Origin: a bacterium
GTDB lineage: Bacteria > Patescibacteriota > Doudnabacteria > UBA920 > VMFF01
DNA length: 41,579 nucleotides
Reading direction: 5' to 3'
NCBI GenBank assembly: GCA_021811585.1
Contig: JAJZOG010000007.1
Coordinates: forward strand, 121,459 to 163,037
Below the pieces are notes generated by a model that saw only the letters and a list, made by a program, of their open reading frames with translations, was not told the origin of the DNA and did not search any database. The position numbers were made by a program, and so were the translations under genes. Shown one piece after another: positions 38,728 to 41,579 of this stretch; position 1 is the first letter of the stretch, and each line of letters begins with the position of its first letter.

Positions 38728-41280
38728 ATGCGCTCCAAATTAATTATTCTTTCAATAGCCGTTTTCGCAGGCATGGGGTTGGTTGCCGTTGCGCACAAAA
38801 CCTTTGCTTGTTCTTCGGGCAGTGTTGCGGGCAGCTCTTGTAGTTCTTCGCCCGGAAATGCAAACACGTTTCACTATGATGAAGTAGCTGATTACAGGTT
38901 TAATAATACGAACGGTTGCGCGAATGGCACTGCCTGCGGGCCCAGCATGGCAAACATTGAAATTCCGCCAAACGCGGCAATAGTGGGCGTGAATTTTGTG
39001 AGCAGCGGCTTGGAAATGAGCAATTATGGCGGTGATGCGGAAGTATACAGTTCGCAAATTTCAAAAGGCCCAAACCAATCGTTTCAAGTAAGTTCTTCCT
39101 CAAACCCCGCGGATTCATGCATTAGCGTTCCCGTAAATTCGGCAGGAACCTGTGGTACCGATTACAGCGATACCACATTTACAAGCGCCGATTCAGTTGC
39201 CTCGTCCGTGGGCTACTACACAACAGGCGCATATGGTTCACCATATTATACGGGCTGCGTGGCAGTGGGATATCAATATTTGGATATGCCCGACGCTTCG
39301 GGTACCGGTGCAACAAACCCTTCTACGGACAATTCAAACGGCGCAACTTATTATCCAGTTGGCCCTGTTTATTGGCGAACGGATTGGTCAAATAATAGCA
39401 CCTGCCAGGCATATCCTTTCGGATATAAAGGCACGAGTACTTCCGCATATGGAAGCACCAGCGGGTTGGACATTGAAAATGGAACTGTGTGGGGGATATC
39501 AAATCCCAATTGGGGCGTAACCAATGGTTTGGGGAACGGATATTGGACGCAGTGGTCTTCAAACGGCAATGGAGCGCCGAATGGGCGCGTCCCGTTCGTG
39601 GCTAACGGCATGTCTACTAACAATTGCACAACCAGCGCAAGCAGCACGGCCTGTAATCCAGACCATAGCATTATCACAGGCATTTATTTGAGTTTTAGGG
39701 ATGGCGGTTCAAGCGGAAGCACTCATGGCAGCACTGTGGCGGGTTTAAATAATAGGGTCTATTCAGTGGGCCAATATAATGATTCTTATGTAACCGATAC
39801 AATTATAAATTCCAGCGGCGGCAATACTTTTACAGCCGGACAAACTGTGAACGCATCAATAACTTTCACCAATCAGGGCCAATATATGGATGCCAGCGTG
39901 CCGTATGAGCAGCCAGTTGACACGCAAACCTGCCCTAATCCGCCGCAAAATTCAACTACAACTTCAGGCAATACCACAATAACAATTACAATTATATCAG
40001 GCACTTGCGATGCGTTTGATTATTACCAGACCTCGCACGATTACATGCTTACTTATAATTTAGGAGGAACATCATTCCAGGTTTATTGCAATCCGGAAAC
40101 ATGCGCTTCTTCTCCGGCCGCATTGCATTATCATAATCTTTATCCTCGGCCGGATTATGTTTTGGAGACATGGCAGGAAAATATAGAGGTTCAAACCACG
40201 TCTACATCCTGCTCCGGATATCCGCCAAAATGTACGCAACAAACCACAACCAATAGTTACACCGCGCCGGGCAGTGAGGTGCTCCAGGGATATGAAGGCG
40301 TCCCCGGCGGCGCGAATTTTACAGTACCCCTGACTTTGGTCATGCCCCCAAGCTCTGGCACGTATAATGTTACGTTCACAATGGGCTATTATGATAATAA
40401 TGGCAATTTGATAAAAGCGTTTGGCGATACGTTGACAAAAACGTTTGTGGTGCAATCAATCGCAAGCATTAGTGTGGCGCCGTCTCCTGATATCACTTCA
40501 AATGCAACGGTTTCCGGGGCGTTTCAAAACCAATTGCCGAATTGGCACATTGTTAATTCCGCGGGTACAAATATTTGCGGGAATTCAAATTGCCAAGGAT
40601 GGAATCCGCCAGTATTAACAAATTTTGCAACTCCGGATACTTATACGATATTAACATGGACTTTTTATCCAAGCAGTTGGGGAGTGACCACGTCTTTAGC
40701 TGATCCGTTGAACCTGATGAGTTATTTCATACGCACTGCAGATGCAAGTACGTCTTCGCCATGCGGTAATGCGGCATACACAAGCAGTGGAAGCAGCCAG
40801 GGTTATTATACATTGACTTGTCTCAATATAGGCGTGGGTACAAACACGCAGGTTTCCGCGCCAATAAGTTATACCCCTTTGTGCACAGTAAACGTTTCCG
40901 CAGCAGTAAATGTAAGCGGCATCAATCAATCAGTGAGCAATGAATCGTATACAATAAGCGCCCCTAATCGCAGCAATTCCGCAACATATTCCTATCCTGC
41001 AAGCGGAACGAATTCGTATGCAAATTTTGCCCTTTGCGGCAGCACTAATTATGCAACCGTAAGCTTATCCGCATCCATACCGTCTTCAATTAATTATAAC
41101 GGTCAAACTTTCAACGTTGACCAGCAATCTTTGCAAACGCAATTAGTGGATACTACTAAAAATTTTGTTATAGGTACTTGGAACTCATCCAATGTTTCGA
41201 TTACGCGATTGCCTACTTCAGGTGATACTTATACCTGGAAAATAATGTTTCAGACAGCGCCATCGCTAAATGTACAATAA
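38728..41280 (+). CDS. 850-residue secreted Ser/Thr/Asn-rich surface protein
   Basis: Signal peptide (1-27, IILSIAVFAGMGLVAVAHKTFA). The mature protein is Ser/Thr/Asn/Gly/Tyr-rich with many cysteines spaced for disulfides (CSSGSVAGSSC, NGCANGTACGP, NCTTSASSTAC, TCPNPP, SCSGYPPKCTQ). Beta-sandwich-like stretches (TFTAGQTVNASITFTNQGQY; GGANFTVPLTLVMPPSSGTYNVTFTMGYYDNNGNLIKAFGD) recall CARDB/Ig-like domains but no family is assigned. The N-terminal 350 residues are without recognised domain. No sortase motif at the C-terminus, so attachment, if any, differs from the DUF11 protein. Confidence 0.8.
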   Translation: MRSKLIILSIAVFAGMGLVAVAHKTFACSSGSVAGSSCSSSPGNANTFHYDEVADYRFNNTNGCANGTACGPSMANIEIPPNAAIVGVNFVSSGLEMSNYGGDAEVYSSQISKGPNQSFQVSSSSNPADSCISVPVNSAGTCGTDYSDTTFTSADSVASSVGYYTTGAYGSPYYTGCVAVGYQYLDMPDASGTGATNPSTDNSNGATYYPVGPVYWRTDWSNNSTCQAYPFGYKGTSTSAYGSTSGLDIENGTVWGISNPNWGVTNGLGNGYWTQWSSNGNGAPNGRVPFVANGMSTNNCTTSASSTACNPDHSIITGIYLSFRDGGSSGSTHGSTVAGLNNRVYSVGQYNDSYVTDTIINSSGGNTFTAGQTVNASITFTNQGQYMDASVPYEQPVDTQTCPNPPQNSTTTSGNTTITITIISGTCDAFDYYQTSHDYMLTYNLGGTSFQVYCNPETCASSPAALHYHNLYPRPDYVLETWQENIEVQTTSTSCSGYPPKCTQQTTTNSYTAPGSEVLQGYEGVPGGANFTVPLTLVMPPSSGTYNVTFTMGYYDNNGNLIKAFGDTLTKTFVVQSIASISVAPSPDITSNATVSGAFQNQLPNWHIVNSAGTNICGNSNCQGWNPPVLTNFATPDTYTILTWTFYPSSWGVTTSLADPLNLMSYFIRTADASTSSPCGNAAYTSSGSSQGYYTLTCLNIGVGTNTQVSAPISYTPLCTVNVSAAVNVSGINQSVSNESYTISAPNRSNSATYSYPASGTNSYANFALCGSTNYATVSLSASIPSSINYNGQTFNVDQQSLQTQLVDTTKNFVIGTWNSSNVSITRLPTSGDTYTWKIMFQTAPSLNVQ

Positions 41281-41284
41281 ATTC

Positions 41285-41312
41285 TTGACAAATATTACAT
41301 TTTCAGTATAAT
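41285..41312 (+). promoter_or_regulatory. Strong promoter of the final lipoprotein gene
   Basis: TTGACA (41285-41290), 16-nt spacer, TATAAT (41307-41312); both boxes are perfect consensus. Confidence 0.8.
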
Positions 41313-41317
41313 GTAAT
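41294..41317. promoter_or_regulatory. Candidate operator overlapping the -10 box
   Basis: ATTACATT (41294-41301) and AATGTAAT (41310-41317), perfect inverted half-sites 8 nt apart, covering the spacer and -10 of the promoter: the arrangement of a repressor site. No T-run for termination. Confidence 0.5.
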
Positions 41318-41384
41318 CTCTCTTTGAATTGGAAAAGGAGGAATTTTCAAAAGGATTATGGGCGTTTTAGGAGGCGCCTTTGCC

Positions 41385-41579
41385 ATGAAAAAGTTATGGT
41401 TGAGATGGTTGAGTTTGATCTTTGGCTTTGGTTTTTTATTGTTCACCGCCGGTTGCGGAGGGGGATCCAATACCCAGCCGCCACCACCGCCCCCACCACC
41501 TGCTCCGGCAATCGCTGGTGTCGCCAATGCCAGCGGCACGACGATCACCGGGGCTATTTTGGACACTGCAATTGTGATT
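41385..41579 (+). CDS. Lipoprotein, truncated by the window end
   Basis: 65 residues visible. Signal peptide MKKLWLRWLSLIFGFGFLLFTAG with lipobox LFTAGC (Cys24), then Gly/Ser and a run of eight prolines and Ala. Start at 41385 is preferred over 41358 (in frame) because AGGAGG at 41369-41374 has 10-nt spacing and the signal peptide fits; as in the gene at 10076, an SD lies in the loop of a hairpin (GGCG 41361-41364 / CGCC 41375-41378). Polyproline linkers usually precede an extracellular domain, which is outside the window. Function unknown. Confidence 0.75.
   Translation, partial: MKKLWLRWLSLIFGFGFLLFTAGCGGGSNTQPPPPPPPPAPAIAGVANASGTTITGAILDTAIVI

Overview
The window looks like a chromosomal segment of a Candidate Phyla Radiation (Patescibacteria, probably Parcubacteria-like) bacterium. 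Evidence: standard genetic code (TGA is used as a stop), moderate GC, compact gene order, a truncated alanyl-tRNA synthetase, a CPR-style membrane protein of the type usually annotated baseplate J/gp47-like, many large surface proteins without known domains, and a tRNA gene interrupted by a group I intron. The phylum assignment is inference; no 16S rRNA is present.

Layout. 1-1169: rpmE and a pyrF-like gene on the minus strand, each with its own terminator. 1284-5378: rpsB-tsf, a TPR membrane protein, then a small-RNA-rich stretch with tRNA-Tyr, an intron-split tRNA-Thr(GGU), a tiny CxxC protein, tRNA-Thr(UGU), rpmG, a small membrane protein and tRNA-Trp. 5400-6348: overlapping SET-domain and CYTH genes. 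6378-8516 (minus): a secreted G1-type glutamic peptidase and a CAP-domain protein. 8600-9852: sortase. 9858-11439: an unrecognised secreted-protein gene whose DNA is packed with perfect stem-loops. 11607-15227: a 1206-residue DUF11-repeat surface protein ending in a sortase-like APKTG signal. 15379-20142: a glycosyltransferase, an S8 protease and a lysozyme-like protein; the last two share C-terminal repeats. 20168-26440: a polysaccharide export and synthesis cluster (flippase, three glycosyltransferases, O-antigen-ligase-type protein). 26505-32996: S41 protease, alaS, pgi and the gp47-like membrane protein. 33054-37525: the translation/transcription operon infA-rpmJ-rpsM-rpsK-rpsD-rpoA-rplQ-rplM-rpsI. 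37709-41579: two tandem paralogous membrane-anchored proteins, an 850-residue surface protein and the start of a lipoprotein gene.

How it fits together: informational operons flank a cell-envelope region. Sortase, an APKTG-tailed stalk protein, secreted proteases, a putative muramidase and a glycan assembly line are what an episymbiotic cell would need to build and remodel its surface; that role is inferred from gene content only.

The most unusual signals are at the nucleic-acid level: (1) the hairpin-saturated gene at 9858-11439; (2) a 226-nt group I intron in the tRNA-Thr anticodon loop; (3) a family of degenerate heptanucleotide intergenic repeats at four loci, two of them folded as long inverted repeats; (4) infA without any in-frame ATG, GTG or TTG start; (5) promoters placed so that transcripts would be leaderless.
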